From Ruegeria arenilitoris (GTDB taxonomy: Bacteria; Pseudomonadota; Alphaproteobacteria; Rhodobacterales; Rhodobacteraceae), in assembly GCF_013032855.1 (NCBI RefSeq), contig NZ_WQDA01000002.1, forward strand, positions 682,001 through 746,000: 64,000 nucleotides of DNA. The letters run 5' to 3'. The notes under the pieces are model-generated. The model was given only the letters and a program-made list of their open reading frames with translations. It did not search any database and was not told the origin of the DNA. This document shows positions 19,054 to 28,209 of this stretch, piece after piece (position 1 is the first letter of the stretch; each line of letters starts with the position of its first letter). A program made the translations under genes and the position numbers.

Positions 19054-20289
19054 TCAGATCTTTTCCTGGGTATGCTTTTTCAGTTCGGCCCGCGCCACCT
19101 GACGGCGATGCACCGCATCCGGGCCATCGGCCAGCCGCAGCGTGCGCACATGCGTCCAGGCGGTGGCCAGCGGCGTATCCTGGCTGACGCCCTGCCCGCC
19201 GAACATCTGCACTGCCTCGTCGATCACCTTCAGCGCAACGCGCGGCGCGACCACCTTGATCTGGCTGATCCACGGGGCCGCCGCGCGCGCATCGCCCTGA
19301 TCCATGTACCACGCGGCCTTCAGACACAGCAGGCGGGCCATCTCGATCTCCATCCGGCACTCGGCGATGATGTCGAAATTGGCACCCAGTTGCGCCAGCT
19401 TCTTGCCGAAGGCTTCGCGCTGCAGGGCGCGTTTGCACATCTGCTCCAGCGCCATCTCGGCCTGGCCGATCGCGCGCATGCAGTGATGGATACGACCGGG
19501 CCCGAGGCGCCCCTGCGCGATTTCGAACCCGCGGCCCTCGCCCAGCAGGATGTTCTCGGCCGGCACCCGGACATCGGTAAACCGAATATGCATGTGCCCG
19601 TGCGGCGCGTCGTCATGGCCGTACACTTCCATCGGGCGCAGGATCTCGATCCCGGGCGTGTCGGCGGGCACCACGATCATCGACTGGCGCTTGTGCTTGG
19701 GCAGGTCGTCGCCGCCGGTCTTGACCATCACGATGTAGACCTTGCAGCGCGGATCGCCCGCGCCGGACGACCACCATTTCTCGCCATCCAGAACATAGTC
19801 ATCCCCGTCCCGCACGCAGGACATCGAGATATTCGTGGCATCCGACGAGGCCACATCCGGCTCGGTCATCAGATAGGCCGAGCGGATCTCGCCCTCGAGC
19901 AGCGGCTTGAGCCATTGTTCTTTCATCTTATCGGTACCGTAGCGCTCGAACACCTCCATGTTGCCGGTGTCGGGGGCGGAACAGTTGAACACCTCGGCGC
20001 CCAACGGGGTCTTGCCCATCTCTTCGGCGAAATAGGCGTATTCGACCGTGGTCAGACCAAACCCCTTGTCGCTGTCGGTCAGCCAGAAATTCCACAGACC
20101 GGCCGCCTTGGCCTTGGCCTTCAACCCTTCCAGGATCTCGGCCTGGCGTTCGGTATACTGCCAGCGGTCACCTTTGTTGATCTCGGCTTGGTATTCGTCT
20201 TCCAGGGGCATGATCTCGTTGCGGATCATGTCGCGGACGCGCTCCAGCAGCGTCCGGTTCTCCTCGCGCAAGACGAATGACATGTTCAT
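19054..20289 (-). CDS. Acyl-CoA dehydrogenase family protein
   Basis: A 411-residue flavin-dependent dehydrogenase that introduces the 2,3 double bond in acyl-CoA. The family features seen include [16 protein letters not shown] (FAD/substrate loop), [16 protein letters not shown], and the C-terminal [16 protein letters not shown]. It resembles the ACAD10/11-type branch with the [16 protein letters not shown] helix. GGAGGA lies six bases before the ATG on the minus strand, supporting 20289. With the downstream thioesterase-like gene it forms a two-gene fatty-acid or branched-chain acyl catabolism operon; the chain length used is unknown. Confidence 0.9.
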   Translation of the reverse strand: MNMSFVLREENRTLLERVRDMIRNEIMPLEDEYQAEINKGDRWQYTERQAEILEGLKAKAKAAGLWNFWLTDSDKGFGLTTVEYAYFAEEMGKTPLGAEVFNCSAPDTGNMEVFERYGTDKMKEQWLKPLLEGEIRSAYLMTEPDVASSDATNISMSCVRDGDDYVLDGEKWWSSGAGDPRCKVYIVMVKTGGDDLPKHKRQSMIVVPADTPGIEILRPMEVYGHDDAPHGHMHIRFTDVRVPAENILLGEGRGFEIAQGRLGPGRIHHCMRAIGQAEMALEQMCKRALQREAFGKKLAQLGANFDIIAECRMEIEMARLLCLKAAWYMDQGDARAAAPWISQIKVVAPRVALKVIDEAVQMFGGQGVSQDTPLATAWTHVRTLRLADGPDAVHRRQVARAELKKHTQEKI

Positions 20290-20370
20290 GAAGAATCCTC
20301 CGTAGATCCCGGAACCGGGCTTTACCTTTGCGCCGAGGATGGCTTAGCTGCGGCAACTGTGTCCAGCCGC

Positions 20371-20385
20371 GTGACGGCACGTCAC
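20371..20385. promoter_or_regulatory. Palindrome in acyl-CoA dehydrogenase / hydroxyacid dehydrogenase spacer
   Basis: GTGACGGCACGTCAC is a perfect palindrome with 6-bp arms and a 3-base centre in the 129-base spacer between two divergent genes. Position and symmetry suit a TetR- or GntR-type operator for the acyl-CoA dehydrogenase operon, the hydroxyacid dehydrogenase, or both. No regulator gene is adjacent, so the assignment is inference. Confidence 0.4.
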
Positions 20386-20418
20386 TTGCAATCAATTTGA
20401 AACGGAAGAGGGGCGCAG

Positions 20419-21354
20419 ATGGCGTTGTTGATCGATACCGGGCTGTCTGACTGGATGAGCGATGCCGAGATTGCCGAAGAAGTACGGCAACATGCACCAA
20501 CGGCCGATGTGCGCACGCCAAGCACCATTGGTGACCCGGCCGAGGTCACCATGGTGGCGGTTGTCGGCCTGCGGGACGATCACGCGACCCGCCTACCCAA
20601 TCTGCAGCTGGTGCAAAAGTTGGGCGCCGGAGTCGAGACAATCGTGTCGAACCCCGCCCTGCCCGCGCATGTCCGCGTGGCCCGCCTGAAACCGGACGCC
20701 CCGGCGCAAGGCATCGCAGAGTGGTTTCTGGCCTATATCCTGTACGCTCACCGGAACATGGGCTTTCACGCGGACGCTCAGCGGCGGGCCGAGTGGCGGC
20801 CGAAAGCGCCGGTGCTGACATCTGACACCGTAGTCGGAGTTCTGGGGCTGGGCCATATCGGCAGCCGTACCGCCCGCATGCTGCGCGATGTCGGGTTCCA
20901 GGTCATCGGCTGGAGCCGGTCGCCCAAGCAAATCGAAGATGTGACCTGTCTGCACGGGCAGGATGCTTTGCCGAGAATGCTGCGCGGTTGCGACCATGTC
21001 TGCGCGATCCTGCCCTCAACCCCCGAAACCATCGGCTTGTTTGACGCAGAAATGCTCGGCGCGATGAAGGACGGCAGACAGTTGTTGAATGCGGGACGTG
21101 GCGACCTGATCGACGAGGAAGCCTTGATCGAGGCACTTGACCGGGGTCGTCCTGGGCACGCGGTTCTCGATGTGACCGCACAAGAGCCGTTGCCCAAAGA
21201 CAGCCCCTTATGGCGGCACCCGGCGGTCACGATCACACCGCATGTGTCGGGATGGCATCTGGGTGATGCGTTGGCGGATGTTGCCCAGAACTTTCTGCGG
21301 CTGAGCGCAGGTCAGCCCCTGCTGCACGAGGTTGACCGCAGCCGCGGTTACTGA
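20419..21354 (+). CDS. D-2-hydroxyacid dehydrogenase (glyoxylate/hydroxypyruvate reductase A-like)
   Basis: A 311-residue NAD(P)-dependent dehydrogenase that reduces 2-keto acids such as glyoxylate or hydroxypyruvate. The Rossmann motif GLGHIGSRTARML is near residue 141, and the catalytic Arg (NAGRGDLID), Glu (TAQEPLPKDSPLW) and His (TPHVSGWH) are all present. The motif QEPLPKDSPLW is typical of the GhrA branch. AGAGGGG precedes the ATG. Because purine degradation in this window ends in glyoxylate, glyoxylate reduction is attractive, but nothing here proves it. Confidence 0.85.
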   Translation: MALLIDTGLSDWMSDAEIAEEVRQHAPTADVRTPSTIGDPAEVTMVAVVGLRDDHATRLPNLQLVQKLGAGVETIVSNPALPAHVRVARLKPDAPAQGIAEWFLAYILYAHRNMGFHADAQRRAEWRPKAPVLTSDTVVGVLGLGHIGSRTARMLRDVGFQVIGWSRSPKQIEDVTCLHGQDALPRMLRGCDHVCAILPSTPETIGLFDAEMLGAMKDGRQLLNAGRGDLIDEEALIEALDRGRPGHAVLDVTAQEPLPKDSPLWRHPAVTITPHVSGWHLGDALADVAQNFLRLSAGQPLLHEVDRSRGY

Positions 21355-21361
21355 GCCGCGA

Positions 21362-21718
21362 TTACGGCGTCAGAATCCAATTGCCGCTGGCATCCTTGCA
21401 CTGACGGGTGCGGATTTCCGGGTTGGGCGCCGCCCCGGACGACTGCACAAAGTGCTGGAAGTGAACGCAGTTGTCCTTCACGTCCCGTATCCTGACCGTG
21501 CCTTTGGTGCCCGTTTTCTCGTTGACCCAGTTGCGCTCCTGCCCGACGCTTGGGGTCCCGCCTGCCAGCATCGAAGACGTCGTCGCGTCCAGAACCTGAT
21601 AGTCTTCCGGGCTCAGCCCCATTTCGGCGATGATCCGGGACAGAGGCTTGGCATCGACCGCCCCCACGACACCCGACAAAAACAGCGCAAACAGGGCAGC
21701 AGGCAACCGGACAGTCAT
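21362..21718 (-). CDS. Small secreted protein resembling C-terminal part of 17 kDa surface antigens
   Basis: A 118-residue protein with a signal peptide (MTVRLPAALFALFLSGVVGA, cleavage before or near VDAKP). The mature part has LDATTSSMLAGG, RNWVNEKTGTKGTVRIRD and a C-terminal RQCKDASGNWIL, which resembles the end domain of RT0821/Lpp0805-type outer-membrane surface proteins (COG4520). Two cysteines (CVHF and RQCK) could form a disulfide. No glycine-zipper or lipobox is present, so it is only the C-terminal type domain. Function unknown. It is convergent with the upstream dehydrogenase gene. Confidence 0.6.
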   Translation of the reverse strand: MTVRLPAALFALFLSGVVGAVDAKPLSRIIAEMGLSPEDYQVLDATTSSMLAGGTPSVGQERNWVNEKTGTKGTVRIRDVKDNCVHFQHFVQSSGAAPNPEIRTRQCKDASGNWILTP

Positions 21719-21895
21719 GCGAAACTCGCTTTCGTGAAAATTGATCTGCACCAAGAATATACATCCATGCAATCAGGGCCAAGCCCCAGCGGCCGGACCT
21801 TCAAATAATGCCGAACAAACCTATCGGACTGCCGGCGCTATCGGCCCGCCGCTGATGCGACCATAGTAATCGCAAACCAAGCTTGAGGCACAGGA

Positions 21896-22729
21896 ATGGC
21901 TCATCAAAATTACTACGCGCCCACCGGCGGGCTTCCGGACCAGACTCAGCTGCTGACCGACCGCGCCATGTTCACTGACGCCTATGCCGTCATCCCGAAA
22001 GGCACGATGCGCGACATCGTGACCAGCTTTCTGCCGTTTTGGGAACAGACCCGACTGTGGGTCCTTTCGCGCCCCCTCAGCGGGTTTGCCGAGACGTTTT
22101 CGCAATACATCATGGAGGTCCAGCCGGGCGGCGGCAGCGATACGCCCGAGACGGACCCGAAGGCTCAAGGCGTGGTCTTCGTCGTCGAAGGGTCGGTTAC
22201 CCTGACCCTTGCGGGGCAGGTCCACGAGCTGGACACAGGGGGCTATGCCTACATTCCGCCCGGGTCCGATTGGACCTTGCACAACCGCTCTGACGCCGTG
22301 GCCCGGTTCCATTGGGTACGCAAGGCCTATGAGGCCGTACCCGGATTGCCGGCCCCCGATCCGATCATCACCAACGAACGCGACGTCGCCCCAACCCCAA
22401 TGCCCGGCACCGAAGGTCGGTGGGCCACCACGCGCTTCGCGGATCCAAGTGATCTGCGCCATGACATGCATGTGAACATTGTCACGTTTGAACCAGGCGG
22501 GGTCATCCCCTTTGCCGAAACACATGTCATGGAGCACGGGCTTTATGTGCTTGAGGGCAAGGCCGTCTATCGACTGAACCAGGATTGGGTCGAGGTCGAG
22601 GCCGGTGACTACATGTGGTTGCGCGCGTTCTGTCCTCAAGCCTGCTACGCGGGCGGGCCGGGGCGATTCCGGTATCTGCTCTACAAGGACGTCAATCGGC
22701 ACATGCCGTTGAAACTGTCCACACGATGA
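21896..22729 (+). CDS. (S)-ureidoglycine aminohydrolase
   Basis: A 277-residue bicupin that converts (S)-ureidoglycine to (S)-ureidoglycolate and ammonia in allantoate breakdown (UGHY/AllE type, sometimes named ylbA). The N-terminal cupin is about 50-130 and the C-terminal cupin about 170-270. The manganese-binding set appears in the second cupin as PFAETHVMEHGLYVLEG plus the later FCPQACYAGG (Glu, His, His, Gln). Its product is the substrate of the ureidoglycolate lyase encoded at 25743-26231. The ATG is preceded by TTGAGG. Confidence 0.9.
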   Translation: MAHQNYYAPTGGLPDQTQLLTDRAMFTDAYAVIPKGTMRDIVTSFLPFWEQTRLWVLSRPLSGFAETFSQYIMEVQPGGGSDTPETDPKAQGVVFVVEGSVTLTLAGQVHELDTGGYAYIPPGSDWTLHNRSDAVARFHWVRKAYEAVPGLPAPDPIITNERDVAPTPMPGTEGRWATTRFADPSDLRHDMHVNIVTFEPGGVIPFAETHVMEHGLYVLEGKAVYRLNQDWVEVEAGDYMWLRAFCPQACYAGGPGRFRYLLYKDVNRHMPLKLSTR

Positions 22730-22840
22730 CCAGCAAAAGGTTCTGAAAACGGGCTTTTGCGTCGGCAGGGGTTCACAGGGACGGCGGAATTTGCTGAAAT
22801 CAGAGGTGATTTCGTTTTGTTCATTCGTGGAGATTGGTCG

Positions 22841-23164
22841 ATGAAACTGCGCGCCCCTCTGACGGCACTGGCCATGATCGGCTTCATGGTCGCCGTCGAC
22901 ACCGCCCCGGTCGTGGCGAAGGAAGCGACCAAAACCGTATCCGTCATGAGCCGCACATGGGCTGTGACGCAGGTTGCGGATGCCCCTGTCGTGTATCGTG
23001 CGACCCGCGACAACAACAACCTCAACCCGTTCGGCCCGCCGCCGCGCCTGCGCACGGTTCAGGCCATTGCGGCCATCCAGCAGGCAACCGGGTGCAAGGT
23101 GATCCGGTCAAGCATGTACCAGAATATTTCGGGCCAGTTCTTCTCGCAGGTCAGCTGCGGATAG
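22841..23164 (+). CDS. Small secreted protein of unknown function
   Basis: A 107-residue protein with an N-terminal signal peptide (MKLRAPLTALAMIGFMVAVDTAPVVA, cleavage before KEATKT). The mature part contains two cysteines (GCKVIRS and QVSCG) that could pair, and a proline-rich turn NPFGPPPRLRT. I do not recognise a family. GGAG sits 10 bases before the ATG. It lies between the ureidoglycine aminohydrolase and GAPDH genes but shows no feature linking it to either pathway. Confidence 0.6.
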   Translation: MKLRAPLTALAMIGFMVAVDTAPVVAKEATKTVSVMSRTWAVTQVADAPVVYRATRDNNNLNPFGPPPRLRTVQAIAAIQQATGCKVIRSSMYQNISGQFFSQVSCG

Positions 23165-23218
23165 CGGCGACGCCATACGGGCATTGAGGTCGGTCAAACG
23201 GCCTGCCATAGCTTGCGC

Positions 23219-24208
23219 ATGAAACTCGCAATCAACGGATTCGGCCGCATCGGCCGCACGATCCTGCGGCAGGTCATGGCCCTGCCAGCGGGTTCGGATG
23301 TTCAAGTGGTGCTGATCAACGACATCGCACCGCTTGAGACCTGTGCCTATCTGTTCAAGTACGACAGCACGTTCGGCCCCTATGCCGGTTCGGTCGAAAC
23401 CAGCGCCGGGGCCTTGCAGGTAGATGGACATTCGATTCCACTGAGCCACAGCGACGACCTTGCCGATGTCGATCTGTCCGGCGTGGACGTGATGCTGGAT
23501 TGCACGGGTATCGCGCGCAGTTCGGATGTCGCAATCCGGGGCCTGCAGGCAGGGGCTGGCAAGGTGCTGATTTCCGGCCCGTCCCCGGCCGCCGAAACAA
23601 CGATCGTTCTGGGTGCCAACGAAGACATGCTGGGCAGTGCCCGGATTGTGTCGAACGCGTCCTGCACCACCAACGCGCTGGCGCCGCTGGCCAAGGTGAT
23701 CGACGAGATCGGAGGCATCGCCTCAGCGCACATGACCACGATTCACTGCTACACAAACAGCCAGCCGATGGTGGACGCCCCGCGCGGCGACCTGGCGCGG
23801 TCGCGGGCCGGGGCCTTGTCGATGGTACCCACAACGTCAAGCGCGACCCATCTGATCGACGAGGTTCTGCCCCATCTGGCCGGACGTATTTCCGGTGCGG
23901 CGGTGCGGGTGCCCACTGCCAGCGTCTCGGCCATCGATCTGGTCGCGACCCTGCAAAATGGAATGGATCCGGAGCTGTTCTCTGCCGAATTGAGCCGCGC
24001 CGTCGAGGCATCAAAGGTGCTCGGCTGGACCGACTTGCCGCTGGTCTCGTCCGATCTGCGTGCGCGACCGGAATCGCTGGTGATTGCCGGACCGGAAACA
24101 CGTGTTGTCGGGCAAAATCAGGTCCGGGTTTTCGGATGGTATGACAATGAGTGGGGTTTTTCGGCCCGTATGCTCGATGTCGCCGGTATGATGGCTCAGA
24201 CGGAATAG
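23219..24208 (+). CDS. gap: Glyceraldehyde-3-phosphate dehydrogenase (paralogue type)
   Basis: A 329-residue NAD-dependent phosphorylating aldehyde dehydrogenase. The N-terminal INGFGRIGRTIL, catalytic C149 in SNASCTTNALAPL and H176 in TTIHCYTNSQPM are intact, and VRVFGWYDNEWGFSARM closes the protein. Some conserved GapA positions differ: YTNSQPMVDAPRGD instead of YTNDQxxLD, and SGPSPA instead of SAPxKD. It may therefore be a secondary GAPDH or a relative acting on another phosphorylated aldehyde. A TTG six bases upstream is an alternative start. It is monocistronic and ends in a convergent hairpin. Confidence 0.88.
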   Translation: MKLAINGFGRIGRTILRQVMALPAGSDVQVVLINDIAPLETCAYLFKYDSTFGPYAGSVETSAGALQVDGHSIPLSHSDDLADVDLSGVDVMLDCTGIARSSDVAIRGLQAGAGKVLISGPSPAAETTIVLGANEDMLGSARIVSNASCTTNALAPLAKVIDEIGGIASAHMTTIHCYTNSQPMVDAPRGDLARSRAGALSMVPTTSSATHLIDEVLPHLAGRISGAAVRVPTASVSAIDLVATLQNGMDPELFSAELSRAVEASKVLGWTDLPLVSSDLRARPESLVIAGPETRVVGQNQVRVFGWYDNEWGFSARMLDVAGMMAQTE

Positions 24209-24236
24209 CCCGCAGCGCGCTTGGCGCTGCAGGGCT
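24207..24236. terminator. Hairpin between convergent GAPDH and NCS2 permease genes
   Basis: An imperfect inverted repeat: AGCCC + CAGCGC pairs with GCGCTG + GGGCT around a 5-base loop, with small bulges. It begins on the GAPDH stop codon and lies before the end of the permease gene, so it can serve both. No long T-run follows on either side. Confidence 0.5.
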
Positions 24237-24248
24237 GAGTTACAGGTT

Positions 24249-25676
24249 TCAGTCGTGCGGCAAACTGCCAGCGCCGTGACCGGCCATTCCGCCCGAGACC
24301 TCTTCGGTCGATTCCTCGGCCAGTTCATGCGGCAGAATGAGGTTCAGCACGATGGCGATCAGCGCTGCGGGCAGCAGTCCGCTTGTCATCAGGATTCGGA
24401 TTGTGTCCGGCAAGTGCTGAACCGCGCCGGGCTCCAGCTGCAAGCCGAGCCCGATCGACAGCGAGATGGCGAAGATCACCATGTTGCGCCGGTTCCAGTC
24501 CACGTCGGACAACATCGAAATGCCGGCAGCCACCACCATGCCGAACATGACGATCACACCGCCCCCCAGAACTTCGATCGGAACAGTGCGTATGATGGCG
24601 CCGACCTTGGGAACAAGTCCGCATAGGATCAGGAACAGCGCACCAATCGTGACGACATGGCGGCTCATGACACCGGTCATCGCGATCAGGCCGACATTCT
24701 GACTGAACGAGGTATTCGGCAAACCGCCAAAGATACCAGCGACAGCCGTGCCAACACCATCTGCGTAGGTCGCTCCCGCGATCTCTTTGTCCGTGGCCTC
24801 GCGACCCGCGCCACCTTTGGTAATGCCCGAAACGTCACCGACGGTTTCGACCGCTGACACGAAAGCCATGAGGCAGAACCCGATCACCGCCGCCAGCGAG
24901 AATTCGAACCCATATTTGAAGGGCACCGGCAGCGCGAAACCAGCGGCCCGCGACCAGCTTGTTCCAATGGCTTCGAACGTCACCATTCCGACCATCAGGG
25001 CGTAGACATAGCCGACAGCCAATCCGACCAGAACCGCAGACACCGACAGCATTCCGCGGGCAAAGAACTTGAGGCCCAGCGTGACGATCACGACGACCAG
25101 TGCCGCAGACCAGTTGAGCAGCGATCCGTATTCCGGCGTACCGATCGCAGGGACACCACCCGCCGCATATTGGATGCCGACCTTGACCAGTGCCAATCCG
25201 ATCATCGTCACAACAAGGCCGGTGACCAATGGCGGCAGAGCGAAGCGGATCTTGCCAATGAACATCCCAAGGCAGGCGTGAAAGATACCGCCGATCAGAA
25301 CGCCTCCGAACAGCGCGGCAAGGGCTTCAACGCCCTTGCCAGCCACCAATGGGATCATGATGGGCAGGAACGCAAAGCTTGTTCCCTGAACGATGGGCAA
25401 TGCCGCACCAACCGGGCCCAGCGTGATGGTCTGCAACAAGGTCGCCAGCCCTGCAAACAGCATCGACATCTGGATCAGATACAGCAGCTCGGGAAAATCG
25501 GGCGAGTTCGACCCGAAGCCAAACCCGGCCGCACCGGCCACGATGATGGCGGGGGTCACGTTTGACACAAACATTGCCAAAACGTGCTGAATGCCAAGTG
25601 GTATCGCCTTGTGCAGCGCGGGCGTGTAATTCGGATCCCGAAGCTGATCGGGTGTTCCTATCGAAGTTTCGGCCAT
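24249..25676 (-). CDS. NCS2-family purine (xanthine/urate) permease
   Basis: A 475-residue nucleobase:cation symporter-2 with about 14 hydrophobic segments. The NAT signature is present as SQNVGLIAMTGVMSR, and the motif SAVETVGDVSGITKG matches TM8 of xanthine/uric-acid permeases. These import xanthine, urate or uracil with protons. Its place next to ureidoglycolate lyase and the allantoinase gene points to urate or xanthine. It is transcribed in the same direction as, and downstream of, the allA-type gene, with a 66-base gap. Confidence 0.9.
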   Translation of the reverse strand: MAETSIGTPDQLRDPNYTPALHKAIPLGIQHVLAMFVSNVTPAIIVAGAAGFGFGSNSPDFPELLYLIQMSMLFAGLATLLQTITLGPVGAALPIVQGTSFAFLPIMIPLVAGKGVEALAALFGGVLIGGIFHACLGMFIGKIRFALPPLVTGLVVTMIGLALVKVGIQYAAGGVPAIGTPEYGSLLNWSAALVVVIVTLGLKFFARGMLSVSAVLVGLAVGYVYALMVGMVTFEAIGTSWSRAAGFALPVPFKYGFEFSLAAVIGFCLMAFVSAVETVGDVSGITKGGAGREATDKEIAGATYADGVGTAVAGIFGGLPNTSFSQNVGLIAMTGVMSRHVVTIGALFLILCGLVPKVGAIIRTVPIEVLGGGVIVMFGMVVAAGISMLSDVDWNRRNMVIFAISLSIGLGLQLEPGAVQHLPDTIRILMTSGLLPAALIAIVLNLILPHELAEESTEEVSGGMAGHGAGSLPHD

Positions 25677-25742
25677 GATCTCAACTGTCTCCCTGTTTTC
25701 TCATGGGGGTCTTGCCGCTTCTCCGACGGCTTCAAAATTGGG

Positions 25743-26231
25743 TTAGCGTTCAACCACCTCGTAAGGGGAGTCGAACCAGTGCTCCTCGAGGTTTGCACCC
25801 GAACCGATACGGTCGACTACAGCGAACAGGCCAGGCGCGTGCAGCGGCGTCAGCACGCCATGCCACGTGCCCCGATGGTAGTTCACGGCCTGTCCCGGCT
25901 GCGTCACGAAGGCCTGTGGCCGGCCCGGAACGCCATCCTCATCCGGCGCGACGATCACCAGGAACGGCTGGTGGGACATGGGAATGAAGGCCTGGCTGCC
26001 CTGAGGGTGACGTTCGACCATGTCCAGTTGATAGGGCAATGCCCGCGGATTGGCATCGAACAGGCTGATCCCCGCGCGCCCATCCGCGAAATCCAGAACC
26101 GCCCGGTCATGGTATCGCCCGCACTGACCCTGGTTGATGATCTTGTCCGGCGTGCCCGAAACCTCAAGCGCATCGCCGAACGGTGCAAAGGCTTGGGCCG
26201 TCAGCGGCGCGATAGGAATGATCCGCGTCAT
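25743..26231 (-). CDS. allA: Ureidoglycolate lyase
   Basis: A 162-residue protein of the ureidoglycolate lyase/hydrolase family, which splits (S)-ureidoglycolate into glyoxylate and urea. Recognised features are APFGDALEV, the ERHPQGSQAFIP segment, FLVIVAPD, and the NYHRGTWHGVLTPL motif that carries conserved histidines. The start at 26231 is set by the ATGA overlap with the PuuE-UraD gene; longer in-frame starts would only read into that gene. It is the last step of allantoin use coded here. Confidence 0.9.
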   Translation of the reverse strand: MTRIIPIAPLTAQAFAPFGDALEVSGTPDKIINQGQCGRYHDRAVLDFADGRAGISLFDANPRALPYQLDMVERHPQGSQAFIPMSHQPFLVIVAPDEDGVPGRPQAFVTQPGQAVNYHRGTWHGVLTPLHAPGLFAVVDRIGSGANLEEHWFDSPYEVVER

Positions 26232-27646
26232 GAGGGCAGCACGTCGCGCAGCCGGAACTCGGCGATGCGCTCGACCTGACGGCAAGCCTCGGCGAGTTCG
26301 GTCTCGCGGTCATTCTCGATGCGCCGCTGGAACGCATGCAGGATCGAGGCCTTGTCGTGGTCGCGCACCGCGATGATGAAGGGAAAGCCGAATTTTTCGG
26401 TGTAACGCGTGTTCAAATCGGTGAAGGCGTCGCGCTCGGCGTCGGTCAAGGCGTCCAACCCGGCCGAGGCCTGTTCCGAGGTGCTTTCGGCCGTCAGGCG
26501 TTTGGCCTGCGCCAGCTTGCCCGCCAGATCCGGATGCGCGGTCAGAACGCCCAGGCGTTCCTCGGGCGAGGCCGAACGGAACACCCGTGCCAGCGCGTTG
26601 TGTAGCCCGCCCGCCGTATCATGAGCGGGGCCCAGTTCCAGCGCCCAGGCGCGCTCGGCGATCCAGGGTGAATGTTCGAAAATACCGCCATAGGCCGCCA
26701 CGAAGGCGTCGCGGTCCATCTGCGAGGGGCGCGGGCGGTCCTGCGGCGGATGATGCGCGGCCCAGTGTTCGGCAATCTGCAACCGGGTCGCGAACCATAC
26801 ATCGGAGTAGCCGCGCGCATAGTCCAGGAACCGCTTCAGCGCCATCACTCGGCCCGGCCGGCCGATCAGGCGGCAATGCAGGCCGATCGACAACATCTTG
26901 GGCGCGCCCGCCTGCCCCTCGGCATAGAGCGCATCGAAGCTGTCGCGGAGATACGCAAAGAACTGATCGCCCGAGTTGAACCCCTGCGGCGTGGCAAAGC
27001 GCATGTCGTTGCAGTCCAACGTATAGGGCACGATCAGCTGGTCGCGCCCACCGGTATGCATCCAATAAGGCAGATCGTCGGCGTAGGTGTCGGCCACATA
27101 GGCAAACCCGCCTTCCTCGGCCACTAGCCGCACGGTGTTGTCCGAGCACCGCCCCGTGTACCAGCCGCGCGGACGGTCTCCGACCACCTCGGTATGCAGG
27201 CGGATCGCCTCGGCGATCTGGGCGCGCTCTTCGTCTTCGGGCATGTCCTTGTGTTCGACCCATTTCAGGCCGTGGCTGGCGATCTCCCACCCGGCGGATT
27301 TCATCGCCGCCACCTGATCGGGCGAGCGCGCCAGCGCGGTGGCCACGCCATAGACGGTCACCGGCAGGTCGGCCATCAGGCGATGCAGCCGCCAGAACCC
27401 GGCGCGGGCGCCGTATTCATAGATGGATTCCATGTTCCAATGACGCTGGCCGGGCCAAGGCGCGGCACCCACGATTTCGGACAGAAATGCCTCGGACTCA
27501 GCGTCGCCATGCAAAACGCAGTTTTCGCCGCCCTCTTCATAGTTCAGCACGATCTGCACTGCCAGCTTGGCCCCGCCCGGCCACTGGGCTTCTGGCGGGT
27601 TGGCTCCGTATCCAATCATGTCGCGGGGGTATCGGGGGGGCTGCAT
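26228..27646 (-). CDS. puuE: Bifunctional allantoinase (PuuE) / OHCU decarboxylase (UraD) fusion
   Basis: A 472-residue fusion. Residues about 1-305 are a polysaccharide-deacetylase-type allantoinase, metal-independent class ([55 protein letters not shown]), which opens allantoin to allantoate. Residues about 310-472 are OHCU decarboxylase ([31 protein letters not shown]), which makes (S)-allantoin. So two consecutive enzymes share one chain, in reversed order relative to the pathway. ATG 27646 is preferred to a TTG at 27664. The same kind of fusion is known in other proteobacteria. It is coupled to allA by an ATGA overlap. Confidence 0.91.
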   Translation of the reverse strand: MQPPRYPRDMIGYGANPPEAQWPGGAKLAVQIVLNYEEGGENCVLHGDAESEAFLSEIVGAAPWPGQRHWNMESIYEYGARAGFWRLHRLMADLPVTVYGVATALARSPDQVAAMKSAGWEIASHGLKWVEHKDMPEDEERAQIAEAIRLHTEVVGDRPRGWYTGRCSDNTVRLVAEEGGFAYVADTYADDLPYWMHTGGRDQLIVPYTLDCNDMRFATPQGFNSGDQFFAYLRDSFDALYAEGQAGAPKMLSIGLHCRLIGRPGRVMALKRFLDYARGYSDVWFATRLQIAEHWAAHHPPQDRPRPSQMDRDAFVAAYGGIFEHSPWIAERAWALELGPAHDTAGGLHNALARVFRSASPEERLGVLTAHPDLAGKLAQAKRLTAESTSEQASAGLDALTDAERDAFTDLNTRYTEKFGFPFIIAVRDHDKASILHAFQRRIENDRETELAEACRQVERIAEFRLRDVLPS

Positions 27647-27848
27647 TCTGCTTTCCGTCTTCAATTTCAGGCTTCCATTCGGTTTATCCCATAAAACCGT
27701 GATGGATTATCAAATCAATCCGAACGCTGTTTCCGGTTGTTTCGGCGTTCCCTGCGCCATGGCCTTTGCCGCAAGGTGGGCAATGCAAACCGGATTGCCT
27801 AAAATGGCATCCGAAGACGAAACGTGCAGACAACAGCAGGAGCAACTC
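27647..27848. promoter_or_regulatory. Divergent promoter region of puuE-uraD and uraH
   Basis: A 202-base spacer between divergent purine-degradation genes. It contains an imperfect inverted repeat, CGGTTTAT-CCC-ATAAAACCG, at 27680-27699, a plausible operator for the nearby LysR protein. The annotated uraH start could lie earlier, for example an ATG at 27810, but the ribosome-site evidence favours 27849. Confidence 0.4.
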
Positions 27849-28205
27849 GTGGCAGGCTATCTGACGACCCATGTTCTGGACACGGCGCGGGGATGTCCGG
27901 CCGAGGGGCTGAAAATCGCGTTGTACCGCGTGTCCGGCAATTCGCACCGGAAACTGGTTGAGATGGAAACCAATGCGGACGGGCGCACCGACAGTCCGAT
28001 CCTGCCGGAAAAGACTTTCAAGACCGGTATCTACGAGTTGATCTTCTTTGCGGGCGACTACCTGCGGGCCTCCGGGCAAGCCGTTGAAGACCCTCTTTTC
28101 CTTGATCAAATACCGATCCGGTTTGGCATGTCCGACCCCGAGGCGCATTACCATGTGCCGCTTTTGCTGTCGCCATTCGGGTATTCGACCTACCGCGGCA
28201 GCTGA
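27849..28205 (+). CDS. uraH: 5-Hydroxyisourate hydrolase (transthyretin-like)
   Basis: A 118-residue transthyretin-like enzyme that hydrolyses 5-hydroxyisourate to OHCU. The N-terminal [19 protein letters not shown] and the C-terminal [10 protein letters not shown] are the two signatures of the family, and RxG/H residues expected in the active site are present. I chose GTG 27849 because AGGAG sits six bases upstream and the resulting length is normal; in-frame starts further upstream add up to 94 residues with no similarity. It is convergent with the LysR gene, 4 bases apart. Confidence 0.9.
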   Translation: MAGYLTTHVLDTARGCPAEGLKIALYRVSGNSHRKLVEMETNADGRTDSPILPEKTFKTGIYELIFFAGDYLRASGQAVEDPLFLDQIPIRFGMSDPEAHYHVPLLLSPFGYSTYRGS

Positions 28206-28209
28206 CCCC

